Assembly (NCBI GenBank): GCA_041389885.1
Contig: JAWKRB010000012.1
Coordinates: forward strand, 178,788 to 242,787
Direction: 5' to 3'
DNA: 64,000 nucleotides
Source of the DNA: JAWKRB01 sp041389885
GTDB taxonomy: Bacteria > Myxococcota_A > Polyangia > Polyangiales > Ga0077539
Shown here: positions 38,018 to 46,844 of the stretch, piece by piece
How the letters are laid out: every line of letters starts with the position of its first letter
How positions within the stretch are numbered: position 1 is the first letter of the stretch
Made by a program: the position numbers and the translations under genes
Notes under the pieces: model-generated
What the model saw: the letters and a program-made list of their open reading frames with translations, nothing else
Databases searched by the model: none
What the model was told of the DNA's origin: nothing

Positions 38018-39259
38018 ATGAGCGAGCGCTTCGCCCCCTTCTCGACGCAACGCAGCGAGAGCCTCCGCGCCGCGCTGGAGTCACCCGCGGTCAAGGACCT
38101 GAGCGACTTCGCGGCCCTGCGCGCCTCGATCACCGACGTCGAGCACCCGCTCACCGCGCTCCGCACCCTCGCCGCCGACGACCCCGACTGGAGCGCACGC
38201 TTCTTCGAGCGCGCCCTGCCCGCGCTCCTCGACGCGGCGTGGACCCTGGTCGCGAGCGGCCCGCCGTCGATCCTCGTGCACACCGCGGGGCGCCGGGCGC
38301 GGGCGGTGATCCCCCGCGCGAGCGCGCCGGGGTGGATCGCGCACATGTTCCTCGGCACGCTCCCGCGGCCCTCGCTCATGCACCCGTCGCTCAACGGCGG
38401 CACGCTGCTGCTCCGCGGCGACACCCACGAGCTCGCGAAGCTCCAGTGCATGATGGAGCTCTTCGCCCGCACCCGCGGGCGCCCCCTGCCCGGCCGGCTC
38501 ACCGTCGAGCGCCGCGTCGCGCCGCCGCGTGACGAGTCGACCTGGGGCTACGAGCGCGCGCCGCTCAGCCCCTTCCGCGTCGACGAAGAGGGCTTCATCG
38601 AAGACGCCGAGGGCCACCTCCAGGCCGACTTCGCCAACCGCTACCTTGGTGGTGGCGTGCTCTCCGGCGGCTGCGTGCAGGAGGAGATCCGCTTCTCGGT
38701 CTCCCCCGAGCTCCTCGTGGCGATGATCGTGTCGCCCATGATGGAGGCCCGCGAGGCCGTGCTCGTGCACGGCGCCGAGCGCTTCGCCTCGGTCGAGGGG
38801 TACGGCTACAAGCTCCGCTACGACGGCGCCTTCACCGACGCCTCGCCGCGCCTCGCCGACGGCACCCCCGACGTGAGCGTCATCGCCCTCGACGCCCTCG
38901 ATTTTCGCCGCGGCGCCGCGAGCGCGCAGTACGAGCCCGCGCGCATGCTGCGGGAGCTCGAGAAGGCCCGCGCGGCCTTTCTCCACGACCCTCGAGGGCT
39001 CCCCGTGGCGACCGGCAACTGGGGCGCGGGGGTGTTCCTCGGCGACCCCTTGCTGAAGGCCGTGTTGCAGTGGATCGCCGCGTCGGCCTGCAAGCGCGCC
39101 GTGCGCTACTACACGGTGGGCGACGCGCGGGTGAAGGGCCTCGAGGCCTTCACCACCCAGGCCGCGACGCGCTTCGACAGCGCCGGCGCGCTCTGGAAGC
39201 GCCTGCTCGCCGTGGCCCCGCAGCAGCCCGACGACCTCTTCGCCGCGCTGCTCGCGTAG
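38018..39259 (+). CDS. Canonical poly(ADP-ribose) glycohydrolase (PARG)
   Basis: A 413-residue protein that matches the catalytic macrodomain of eukaryotic-type PARG rather than the short bacterial type. The signature loop is ADFANRYLGGGVLSGGCVQE (203-222): GGG (211-213) contacts the ribose-phosphates, and the QEE triad (221-223) holds the catalytic Glu. It continues with IRFSVSPELL, GYGYKLRYDG, VIALDALDFRR and the NWGAG motif in VATGNWGAGVFLGD, all in the order seen in human PARG. The N-terminal accessory helical domain is also present. It should cleave ribose-ribose bonds of poly(ADP-ribose). No PARP gene is visible in the window. The gene is divergent from the small 73-aa protein. Confidence 0.9.
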   Translation: MSERFAPFSTQRSESLRAALESPAVKDLSDFAALRASITDVEHPLTALRTLAADDPDWSARFFERALPALLDAAWTLVASGPPSILVHTAGRRARAVIPRASAPGWIAHMFLGTLPRPSLMHPSLNGGTLLLRGDTHELAKLQCMMELFARTRGRPLPGRLTVERRVAPPRDESTWGYERAPLSPFRVDEEGFIEDAEGHLQADFANRYLGGGVLSGGCVQEEIRFSVSPELLVAMIVSPMMEAREAVLVHGAERFASVEGYGYKLRYDGAFTDASPRLADGTPDVSVIALDALDFRRGAASAQYEPARMLRELEKARAAFLHDPRGLPVATGNWGAGVFLGDPLLKAVLQWIAASACKRAVRYYTVGDARVKGLEAFTTQAATRFDSAGALWKRLLAVAPQQPDDLFAALLA

Positions 39260-39262
39260 GGC

Positions 39263-40894
39263 CTACTGCGCGGTGACCTCGCCGCGCCCCACGACCAGCA
39301 CGAAGCTCTGCCCCTCCTCGGTGAGAAAGCCTCGAAAGTCGGGGCGGGTGCGGCGCATCTCCTCGGCGTACTCGCGGTAGCCCTGGCGGTACGCCGTGTT
39401 CAGTCCCGCGGTGGTCAGCGCCGACGCGAGGGTCTGCACGTACTCCGGCGGCGACGTGTCGGCCGCGAAGAGAAAGAGCCCCGGGCGCAGACGCAACGAC
39501 GTGCGCTGCAGGGGCTTCACGTCCCACCCCGCGCGGCGAAACGCGGCGATGAGCTGCTCGGCCTGCGCGATCGAGAAGGGGTCGTCGGCCATCGCCGTCA
39601 CCCAGGCCGGAGAGCCCCGCCCCTCGCCCAGCGCCGTCACGAGCTGCGTCACCGCCGCGGCCGAGATCGACGGCGTGCTCGTGGGTTGGTCGGGGGGCGC
39701 CGCGGGAGCCGCCCCCGGCGCGCTCGGCGCAGGCGCGGCGCCAGGCGCTGCGGCGGCGGTGGGCGCCGCGAGCCCCTGGGCGCGGTTGCGCATCACCCGC
39801 GCGCGCAGCGCCAGCGCGCCGCCCAGCAGCAGCACCATCAGCACGGGCACGTAGAGGTCGGGCGAGCGGCTGACCCGCTGCATGAAGCCCTCGGCAGGCG
39901 CCGGGTCGGGCGCGCGCGGCGACGCAGGAGCCCCGTCGGCGCGAGGCTTCGACGCCGCGCGGGGCCGCGCGGGGACCTCGGGCGCGTCGTCCTCCCCGTC
40001 GTCGGGCTCGAAGAGCGCGTCGAGGGCCTCGCCCGCGGCGGCGACGCTGGCGAAGCGCGCCTCGGGGTCGCGGTCGACGCAGCGCGCGAACCACGCGTCG
40101 AAGCCGTCGGGGAGCGAGCCGCCGACCTCGAGCGCCTCTGCGCGGGCGCTGGCGGCGACGAGCTCGCCCCCCTGCACCTCGGCCTCGACGGCGGAGCGCT
40201 TGATCACGTCGTCGTCGGCCGCCGCCAGCCAGTAGGCGCGGCCGGTGAACGCGAAGAAGGCCAGGAGCCCGTAGGTCCACACATCACCGGCCTGCGTGGC
40301 GGGCTCGGAGGCGTGCTCGGGCGCCATCCAGAGCAGCGCCGAGGCGCGCTCCTTGGCGCCGTACTCCTCGCGGAGCCAGGCGTGCGTCCAGAAGTCGAGC
40401 ACCCGCGCCGACATCGACGCGCCGAACTGCTCCCCCTCGACGAGGATCACCGCGCTCGGGTCGAGGCGGCCGTAGGCCATCCCCGCGGCGTGGATCGCGC
40501 TCAGCGCCTGCGCGACCTGCCCCAGCACGTCGAAGGCGTCTTCGTTCGAGAGGGGCTCCTTGGCGACGCGCTCGGCCAGGGTGTTGCCCTCGAGGTAGGG
40601 CATGGCGAACCACGGCGCCTTCGTGCGCTCGTCGACGCCCGCGTCGAGGAGGTCGACGACGTGCGCGCTCTTGACGCTCGCGCGGGCGCGGCACAGCTCC
40701 GAGAAGCGCTCGCGCCCCTCGGACTTCGCCACCAGCTCAGGGTCGAGCACCCGCAGCGCGCAGGTGCGCCCCGTGCTCTGCTGCTCCACCGCGAAGAGGG
40801 CGCTCCTCGGCGTGCTCCTGCCCAGAGGGCGCAGCACGCGCCAGCCGCCACCCAGCACTCGCCCGACCGGAATCTGTCCTGGTTGAAAGCTCAT
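39263..40894 (-). CDS. Serine/threonine protein-kinase-like membrane protein (probable pseudokinase)
   Basis: A 543-residue protein. Residues about 15-270 align with Hanks-type kinases, but key residues are altered. The VAIK Lys is Arg48 (CALRVLD), the HRD loop reads YGRLDPSAV (141-149) without the catalytic Asp in place, and DFG is DFW (167-169). The activation and APE regions (LLWMAPEHAS) and DVWTYGLLAFFAFTG remain. A Pro/Ala linker leads to one transmembrane helix (about 345-362), a Pro/Ala-rich stretch and a C-terminal extracytoplasmic domain of about 140 residues. Lack of catalytic residues suggests a scaffolding or sensing role. It ends three bases past the convergent PARG stop. Confidence 0.85.
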   Translation of the reverse strand: MSFQPGQIPVGRVLGGGWRVLRPLGRSTPRSALFAVEQQSTGRTCALRVLDPELVAKSEGRERFSELCRARASVKSAHVVDLLDAGVDERTKAPWFAMPYLEGNTLAERVAKEPLSNEDAFDVLGQVAQALSAIHAAGMAYGRLDPSAVILVEGEQFGASMSARVLDFWTHAWLREEYGAKERASALLWMAPEHASEPATQAGDVWTYGLLAFFAFTGRAYWLAAADDDVIKRSAVEAEVQGGELVAASARAEALEVGGSLPDGFDAWFARCVDRDPEARFASVAAAGEALDALFEPDDGEDDAPEVPARPRAASKPRADGAPASPRAPDPAPAEGFMQRVSRSPDLYVPVLMVLLLGGALALRARVMRNRAQGLAAPTAAAAPGAAPAPSAPGAAPAAPPDQPTSTPSISAAAVTQLVTALGEGRGSPAWVTAMADDPFSIAQAEQLIAAFRRAGWDVKPLQRTSLRLRPGLFLFAADTSPPEYVQTLASALTTAGLNTAYRQGYREYAEEMRRTRPDFRGFLTEEGQSFVLVVGRGEVTAQ

Positions 40895-40964
40895 CGGCGG
40901 CGGCAATCTAGCACGTCGACGACGGCGCTTCAGCGCCCATGCGCGCCGGTGATATCCTGCGGGG

Positions 40965-41471
40965 ATGAAGGAGATGGGACGGGTTGTCGCGCTGAGCTGG
41001 GCGTTCCTCGCGTGCACGCGCGCGGCGAGCGCACCGCCTCGCGACACCGGGGCGGGCGCGCTGTCTGCCTCCGGCGAGGGGGGGTGCGCGCCGTCGGCGC
41101 TGGGGCTCTCTACCGCCCGCGCCGTGCCCTTCTTTCACGCGCCGCCGGGGTGCTCTGGCGCCTCCGGGGGCGGCGCGGCCTGGCGGCCCCTGCGCTCCGA
41201 AGACGAGCTCCGCGGGGCCTTCGGCTGCGCCGACGCGGGCGCCTCGGGGGTGGACTTCGCGCGCGAGACCGTGTGGCTCTCGTCGCGCTCGCTCTCCCCC
41301 GCGGGCGCGGGCTTCGCGGTCTACGACGACGGCCGGCGGCTGCACGTCGTGTCGAAGATGCGACGGCCTCGCCCCGACGACCCCCGACCGATGCCCATGC
41401 CCTTCAGCCTCGCGATCACGCTCCCCGCGGGAGAGACCCGCGAGTTCGTCGAATCGACCTGCACGCTCTGA
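40965..41471 (+). CDS. Exported protein, putative lipoprotein, unrecognised
   Basis: A 168-residue protein whose N-terminus MKEMGRVVALSWAFLAC has a lipobox-like FLAC. A Gly/Ala-rich linker follows, then a beta-rich domain with two conserved-looking Cys and a final STCTL. No family recognised. It is divergent from the pseudokinase gene. Confidence 0.55.
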   Translation: MKEMGRVVALSWAFLACTRAASAPPRDTGAGALSASGEGGCAPSALGLSTARAVPFFHAPPGCSGASGGGAAWRPLRSEDELRGAFGCADAGASGVDFARETVWLSSRSLSPAGAGFAVYDDGRRLHVVSKMRRPRPDDPRPMPMPFSLAITLPAGETREFVESTCTL

Positions 41472-41525
41472 GAGGGTTTGCGTCGCCGTTCGCCACGCCC
41501 GAAGATCCCTGGCTCGGAGGCCCTG

Positions 41526-41846
41526 ATGGAAGACTCTCTGGTGATGTGCGGCGGGTGTCACCGCCATGTGCGCCGCGTCGAGACGGCGTGTCCCTTCTGT
41601 GATGCCCGCGTTGAGCCCGCGCCGTCCCCGACGCGGCCCGCGAGCGCCACGCGGGTCGCCTTCGCCGCCGCGCTGCTCGTGGCCTCGGGGACCAGCCTGG
41701 CGGCGTGCTACGGCGGCCCTCCCCACCCGCAGCCCTACCGCCGACCGACGACGACGCAGCCCGACCGCGAACAGCCCGCCGCAGCCCGCCGCGCCGTCGC
41801 AGCAGCGCCCGGTGGAGCCCGAGTGACCGTCGCTCAGCGCGAGTAG
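41526..41846 (+). CDS. Small zinc-ribbon membrane protein
   Basis: A 106-residue protein. The N-terminus carries a zinc-ribbon pattern CGGCHRHVRRVETACPFCDA (CxxC-x11-CxxC). A hydrophobic helix follows (VAFAAALLVASGTSLAACYGG), then a Pro/Arg-rich tail. Such proteins are recurrent near surface-protein genes in myxobacteria. A frame change near 41790 would end the protein earlier (41826), so the last 20 residues are uncertain. Its 3' end overlaps the convergent PNGase F-like gene by 13 bp. Confidence 0.6.
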   Translation: MEDSLVMCGGCHRHVRRVETACPFCDARVEPAPSPTRPASATRVAFAAALLVASGTSLAACYGGPPHPQPYRRPTTTQPDREQPAAARRAVAAAPGGARVTVAQRE

Positions 41847-43531
41847 ACCAGGTAGGCCGAGAGGTTGATGTTCCCGTAGTCGCGCGTGGCGACGGGCGCG
41901 GCGCTGCCGATGGACGCGCGGTAGCGCAGCTCGTTCTCTTCGCCCACCCTCGCGTCGGCGGTGAGGTCGGCGATGAAGGGGCGCACGTCGAGTCCGGGGC
42001 ACCAGCCGCCGCGGAGAAGTACCAGTGCCGTGTTGGTTGGGCACGACGCCCTCGTCGACGCGGTCGCGGCAGCCGTCGAGGGTCTGCGCCTCAGGGAAGC
42101 GCAGCGAGCGCTCCATGCCCGCGCCGACGGCGAAGTGGTGCTGGTGGTTGCAGAACTCCGCGCACTGCCCGGTCGCCGCGCCGTGGCCGGTGATCGGGGT
42201 GTAGAGCTCGACCTTGCGCGTGCCCGCGGGGCGTGAAGCGAAACGCGGGGTTGCGCTCGCCGTAGGTGGTGTTCAGCCGTCCGCCGGGCCAGGCGACGCG
42301 CTCGACGGCGAAGGGGCGCAGGGGGCGGCTGCGGTTCGAGAAGCGCAGGCTCAGCGAGACGACGTAGTTCGCCGGGCGCGGATCGAACTGCCGCGAGGCG
42401 TACCAGCGAAAGCGCCGGCGGCCGCCCTCGCGCAGCAGGGGGAGCATCGGGGAGATGTCGGTGACCCAGCGTCCCTCGCGCCAGTAGGTGGTGATCCAGC
42501 GGGCGATCTCGGCGTCGCAGCGGGGCGCGCCCGCGTCGGCGCCCGCGTCGGCGTCGGGGAGCTCGCAGAGGCGCAGGTCGGAGATGTAGTCCCAGGCGCC
42601 GCAGTCGCCGTCGCGGTGGTTCACGCAGTGGGTGCTGAGGTCGACTTCGAGCGTGTCGAAGCCCGCCATCGCCGTGGCGTCGGGGAGGCTCACCTCGGGG
42701 AACGTGGTCTCGGTCACGACCTCGTCGCCGAAGCACCTCGACCACCGTCGCGCCGTCTGCGCGAAGCCTCGCCTCGCGGTCGTGCTCGAAGTTGTAATAC
42801 CGCGGCTCGTCCGCGGCGAAGGACACGTCCAGCGCGAGCCCTCCCTGCGCGAGGCGCCCGAGCTGCCCCACCTCGCGAATGCGCTGATCGCGATCGACGG
42901 CCCACTGCACGGCCTCGTAGCGCGGGACCTGGTTGGTCGTGCGGTAGCGCGCTCGATACAGCTCGGTGATCCAGGTGTCGGTCATGTCGACCCTGGGCGT
43001 GACGAAGTGCACCCGCGCGCGCCAGTGGTCCCGGTCGGCCTTGTCGAGGGAGTCGATGTCGGCGAGGGCGTTGTCGCGAAGCTCCATGAAGCCCGGCTCG
43101 TCCCGCGCCCAGAGGAACACCCAGTGCACGTTGCGCGGCGCGCGGTCGAGGAGGTCGAGGATCCCGCGCTCGAAGAGGCTCGACGAGTAGTCCCGCCCGC
43201 CGATGCTGAAGGCCCCGCGGTTCCACACGAAGAACACGAAGCTCTCGTCGCCGGTCCACGCGTCCTCGAAGGACCACGGACCGTCTTGTGTCTCGAGGGT
43301 GAAGGGCCCCGCGGTGTCTCTCGGGCGCACGCCGTAGGGACCGGCGCGAAACGGCGAGGCCACGTCCCGCGCGGGCCGCACGTCGACCGGCGCGACGTCT
43401 TCGACCACGACGTCCGGGGCCTCGACCGCGTCGACCGCGACGAGGTCGTTGGGCGTCGAAGCATCGACCGGCGCGACCGAGGGCGACTGCGAGCACGCGC
43501 CCACCAGGAGCAAAGCAGGAACAAAGCGCAT
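41834..43531 (-). pseudogene. PNGase F-like glycopeptidase lipoprotein, frameshifted
   Basis: Frames joined give about 565 residues. A lipobox (ALLLVGAC) is followed by an Asp/Val linker. Then comes an N-terminal alpha/beta region of about 200 residues (DESFVFFVWNRGAFSIGG, HWVFLWARDEPG). The two beta-jelly-roll domains of the peptide-N-glycosidase F family follow: CGAWDYISDLRLCE, TTYWREGRWVTDISPMLPLL, VELYTPITGHG, GQCAEFCNHQHHFAVG and RGGWCPGLDVRP. The AEFC and GWCPG motifs are hallmarks of PNGase F. Frame breaks occur near 42735, 42230 and 42030. PNGase F-type enzymes release N-glycans from glycoproteins; here it would act on prey or environmental glycoproteins at the cell surface. Catalytic Asp/Glu positions could not be verified across the breaks. 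Confidence 0.75.
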
Positions 43532-43618
43532 GTCTCATGGCTCCACCCCCGAGGGCCCTGTCGTCAAGAGGGCGACGCGGGGATGACCTCCCTGGGCCCG
43601 CGCTGATACACCTTCGCC

Positions 43619-44742
43619 ATGCGCTCCCTCGTCACACTCACGCTCCTCCTCACTGCCTGCGGCGAGTCTCCCGCGGGCGGGACCACGGCCGCCGACGGCG
43701 CCGTCGCGACCGACGCCGCGGCCCCGAGCGACGTCGTCGAGTCGAACGATGTCGCTGTGCCGCAGGGGCTTCAGCTACGTACGCACGCGGTGAACATCGT
43801 CGACGGCGAGGCCGCGACGGAGGTCGAGCGCTACGTGCGCGGGGAGTCTCCCGAGCTCTACACCGCCGCCGCGCGCTTCTATGAGCACTTCGGCGACGAC
43901 TACGACTTCGTCTACATCTTCTCCGACGGTCCCGTGATGGGCGCCACCGCCGCCGCGCGCTTCACCCCGGTGCGGCGCATGCCCATGCAGGGCACGGGGA
44001 TCACCCGCACCACGAACAACACCCGCTATCCCGCTGCGGCGCAGAGGCTCAAGGGCGCCATCGGGGTGAACCTCGCCGCCGGGGGCAACGGCCCCACGCT
44101 GCACGAGACCCTGCACTACTGGTCGATGTTCCTCGACGCGCGCTTCGGCTTCGGCCGCGACCGGGACCAGAGCTTCGGCGCCCACTGGGGCGTCGCGGGG
44201 ATTCAGGGTCAGCACGGCGGCTTCGACCCGGCGACCCTGCGCTGCAGCACCCCGGCCGACGCCTCGCCCCCCGGCTGCATGCCCGACGGCGACGGCGTCA
44301 CGCGGGTCACGGTCGGCACCTTCGGCCCCAACGCCAACGGCGGCGACTCGAAGCCCTACGCGCCCCTTGAGTTGTACCTCATGGGGCTGATCCCCCGCGC
44401 CGAGGTCGGAGGTCCTTCACGGTGCTCGAGGGCGCGCACTACGTCTCCACCGACTCGGCCACCCGGCGCATGACCTTCGAGATCACCGGCACGCACACGG
44501 TGTCGATCGACGAGATCGTCGCCGTGCACGGCGAGCGCGCCCCGGCCCCCGCCGAGCAGCGCGCGTTTCGCGGCGCCTTCGTGGTGTTCTCCGCCGCGCC
44601 CGTGAGCGCCGCGCGCATGGACCTCCTGGAGCGCTGGGCGTCGATCTTCGGCAACGACACCCCACACAGCGCGCTGCTCTCCTTCGAGCGCGCCACGGGC
44701 GGGCGGGCGACCCTGTCGACCCGCCTGGGCACCCCGCGCTGA
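43619..44742 (+). pseudogene. HExxH metallopeptidase-like lipoprotein, one frameshift
   Basis: Joined frames give about 375 residues. The lipobox is TLTLLLTAC, followed by an Asp-rich linker. A catalytic-looking domain then shows DDYDFVYIFSD, GVNLAAGGNGPTLHETLHYW with a HETLH zinc motif, and a later ELYLMGLIPRAEV. The frame shifts near 44412 and continues as LEGAHYVSTDSATRRMTFEI to the end. The HExxH motif plus signal suggests a secreted zinc protease of an unassigned family. It is divergent from the PNGase F-like gene. Confidence 0.65.
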
Positions 44743-44930
44743 GTACGGCGCCGAGAAGGTTCGTACCCAGATCGCCGAGGACCTGCCTCGGCCTGCTAAC
44801 ACGACTGAGTAATCCCTCCACGAACGGCTAGGGCCGGGATCGCGCTCGGAGCTCGATTCGACGCGCAGGCGTCCAAGCCGGTAGGCAGTGAGCTCAGAGT
44901 CCGCAGTCGGCGAACGGCACCGACCCGTCC

Positions 44931-45372
44931 GGTCAGGGCGAGCGCATCAATTCCTCAATGGATTCAATGGATTTGTCGCGGGCGGAGAGGCTGCCCCCTT
45001 CGCTCGCCGGGCGCTCCCTGCGGTCGCTGGCTCGCTGAAGTGGGAGCCTGATACTGGGCGCCCCCGCCGGGGCGGGGGCTGACCGGGCGCACGCCGGGTG
45101 TGTTCCACACCCGACGGTGTGTGAAGGATTCGCGGGATGTTCCGCCGTGAGCTGCCGACGCAGTTCCATCGCGAAGATCGATCACCCCACCGTCGAGCGC
45201 GGCACGCGCGCGACGATCGCGGTCAGCCCCCGCCCCGGTGGGGCGCCCAGGTTCAGGCTCCCACTTCAGCGAGCCAGCGACCGCAGGAGGCGCCCGGCGA
45301 GCGAAGGGGGCAGCTGAAAGCGGTGAGCACCGTTTCCATTGAAACCAATGAGGAATTGATGCGCTCGCCCTG
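44931..45372. repeat. 442-bp foldback element with arms of about 150 bp
   Basis: Two long inverted arms, 44931-45084 and 45221-45372, match at most positions. Shared blocks include GGTCAGG/CAGGGCGAGCGCATCAA, TTCCTCA-TGG, CTGCCCCCTTCGCTCGCCGG, TGCGGTCGCTGGCTCGCTGA, AGTGGGAGCCTGA and GGGGCGGGGGCTGACCG. The central 136 bp hold another hairpin, GGGTGTG-TTC-CACACCC (about 45096-45112). The element sits between convergent genes in a lower-GC accessory stretch, like the unrelated foldback at 13359-13784. Small open frames inside it are mirror images of each other and are not considered genes. Confidence 0.75.
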
Positions 45373-45440
45373 CCCGTCTGGTCGCGTGGAAATGTCGTTA
45401 GCGAGTCGGAGTCGTCCTCGCAAGCGCATCTCATGCACGG

Positions 45441-46133
45441 TCATGTTTGCGGAGGCTCACCTTCGGGCGAGAGGTGTCGCAACGCACAGGGTTCGCTCAG
45501 CACCACTTCAACCGTATCGCCGACTTGACCGCTTCGAGTGATCGTGGCTCTGCAGGTGGTTCCGTACGTACTGTAGAAGCAGAATCCGTCAGAAGCGCCG
45601 CAGGGAAGGCTCCGTCCTTGAATCGCCATACTGAGTAGGGACGACACTGCTCGGGTCGTGATCTCTGGTAGTCCTCCGACGGAAACCCGAGTAGATTCAC
45701 CTACGGTTACGCTGACCTCTCGCACGACGCAACCCACGGCATTGGTCGTGACGCCGCGCGGAAGAGGAATGCAGAGCGACCGCACGGGATCTCCCGCGGT
45801 CTCGTAGCGAATCGACAGGAACTCATCCCCGCACGTCGGTAGGCCGCCGTCGACGCTGATCGCGTCCATCAGCTGAACGTCGGCACCCGCATCCGTCCCC
45901 GAATGGTCTGGGAGTGGTGCAGCATCTGCGTCCGCCGGTGACCAGCCTGTGTCGGCCGCGTCACCGTCCAGAAACTGGGCGCCGATGTCGGCTGTAGCGG
46001 CGTCACGCGAGGGGCTCGACGTGCAGTGGGCGAGCAGCGCGAGCGCGAGGATCCAGCACCCGCGCAGCGCTCGATACGTACGCTGGATGGATGGGGCGTT
46101 CGCGAGTCTCGATGCAAAGATCATTGTCATCAT
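45441..46133 (-). CDS. Lipoprotein of unknown function
   Basis: A 230-residue protein with lipobox LALALLAHC (after an Arg-rich start), an Asp/Ala linker and a beta-rich C-terminal domain. That domain contains CGDEFLSIRYETAGD, GCVVREVSVTVGESTRVSVG, FCFYSTYGTTCRATI and a final CALRHLSPEGEP, with Cys residues likely forming disulfides. Base composition is less GC-rich and codon use more relaxed than in neighbouring genes. The first of two adjacent ATGs (46133) follows GAGGAGG. Confidence 0.7.
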   Translation of the reverse strand: MMTMIFASRLANAPSIQRTYRALRGCWILALALLAHCTSSPSRDAATADIGAQFLDGDAADTGWSPADADAAPLPDHSGTDAGADVQLMDAISVDGGLPTCGDEFLSIRYETAGDPVRSLCIPLPRGVTTNAVGCVVREVSVTVGESTRVSVGGLPEITTRAVSSLLSMAIQGRSLPCGASDGFCFYSTYGTTCRATITRSGQVGDTVEVVLSEPCALRHLSPEGEPPQT

Positions 46134-46267
46134 GAGAGCCTCCTCACCATGCCGGCATCGGCGTCGCCGAGCGCGTCGAGCCCGCCTTCGCGAAGTGAAT
46201 GCGATAGCGGGCGCACGCGAAAGCGATAGGTTCCCGTCGTAGGCGCCGTGATCGCGCCGCCCACGCC

Positions 46268-46585
46268 CTACGGATAGCCCGCCGCGTCGGACACTGCCGC
46301 GCCGTCGGTCCATGTCATGACGGGTTGTCCATGGGAGAACGCCTGCGACGTTGGCGCATAGACCTCGATGGTGGCGCTACACGGCTGGCTCGTGTCGGAG
46401 ACCGAGACGCTGAGGCGGTCGCCCTCTTCGAGTGAGACCTCGTAGTCGTGGGAGTAGGTGTCGTTCGGCAGGCGCCCCGCAAGGTTTTGCTTTTCAACAT
46501 CGACCTTTCCCAGCGTGGGTTCCTGGCCCTTCCACGTTGCCTCGAAGCGCCTGCAATGGGGCCCACCGCACGCCAGGGTGCACAC
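46268..46585 (-). CDS. Possible exported-protein fragment, unrecognised
   Basis: A 105-residue frame beginning at a GTG directly after an in-frame TAG. The sequence reads like a beta-sandwich piece (YEVSLEEGDRLSVSVSDTSQ, CSATIEVYAP), similar to pre-peptidase-like domains, but lacks a signal peptide. It may be the remnant of a larger secreted protein that lost its N-terminus. Codon use is atypical for the window. Low confidence. Confidence 0.35.
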   Translation of the reverse strand: MCTLACGGPHCRRFEATWKGQEPTLGKVDVEKQNLAGRLPNDTYSHDYEVSLEEGDRLSVSVSDTSQPCSATIEVYAPTSQAFSHGQPVMTWTDGAAVSDAAGYP

Positions 46586-46731
46586 GGTCTATTGGGAAAC
46601 TAGCCCGCGACGGCGCTCATATCCACCACGGCGCGCACCAAATACGAATAATCTATCAGGCTTCGACGTTCGTTCGCCCGAACACCCGGCGCTCAATCTG
46701 TCGAACAGTCGAACTTCTTGATTGTGAGGTT

Positions 46732-46785
46732 GGGACGCACCTCACCCCACGCGGCTCGTGGAACGCGCGGGGTGAGGTGCGTCCC
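46732..46785. repeat. 17-bp perfect inverted repeat downstream of the 5'-nucleotidase
   Basis: GGGACGCACCTCACCCC (46732-46748) and its exact complement (46769-46785) flank a 20-base loop. On the minus strand this lies about 60 bp beyond the nucleotidase stop. It could act as a transcription barrier or be a small repeat; no U-tract follows. Confidence 0.6.
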
Positions 46786-46844
46786 GAACGATCCTCGGAC
46801 CACACGCGTGGCGCCCGCGACGTCGACACGGCGTGCGGTCGCAG

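Noticed and set aside
44933..45444. Small open frames inside the 442-bp foldback element
   Set aside because: They are mirror translations of the two inverted arms, with no signal, motif or ribosome site.
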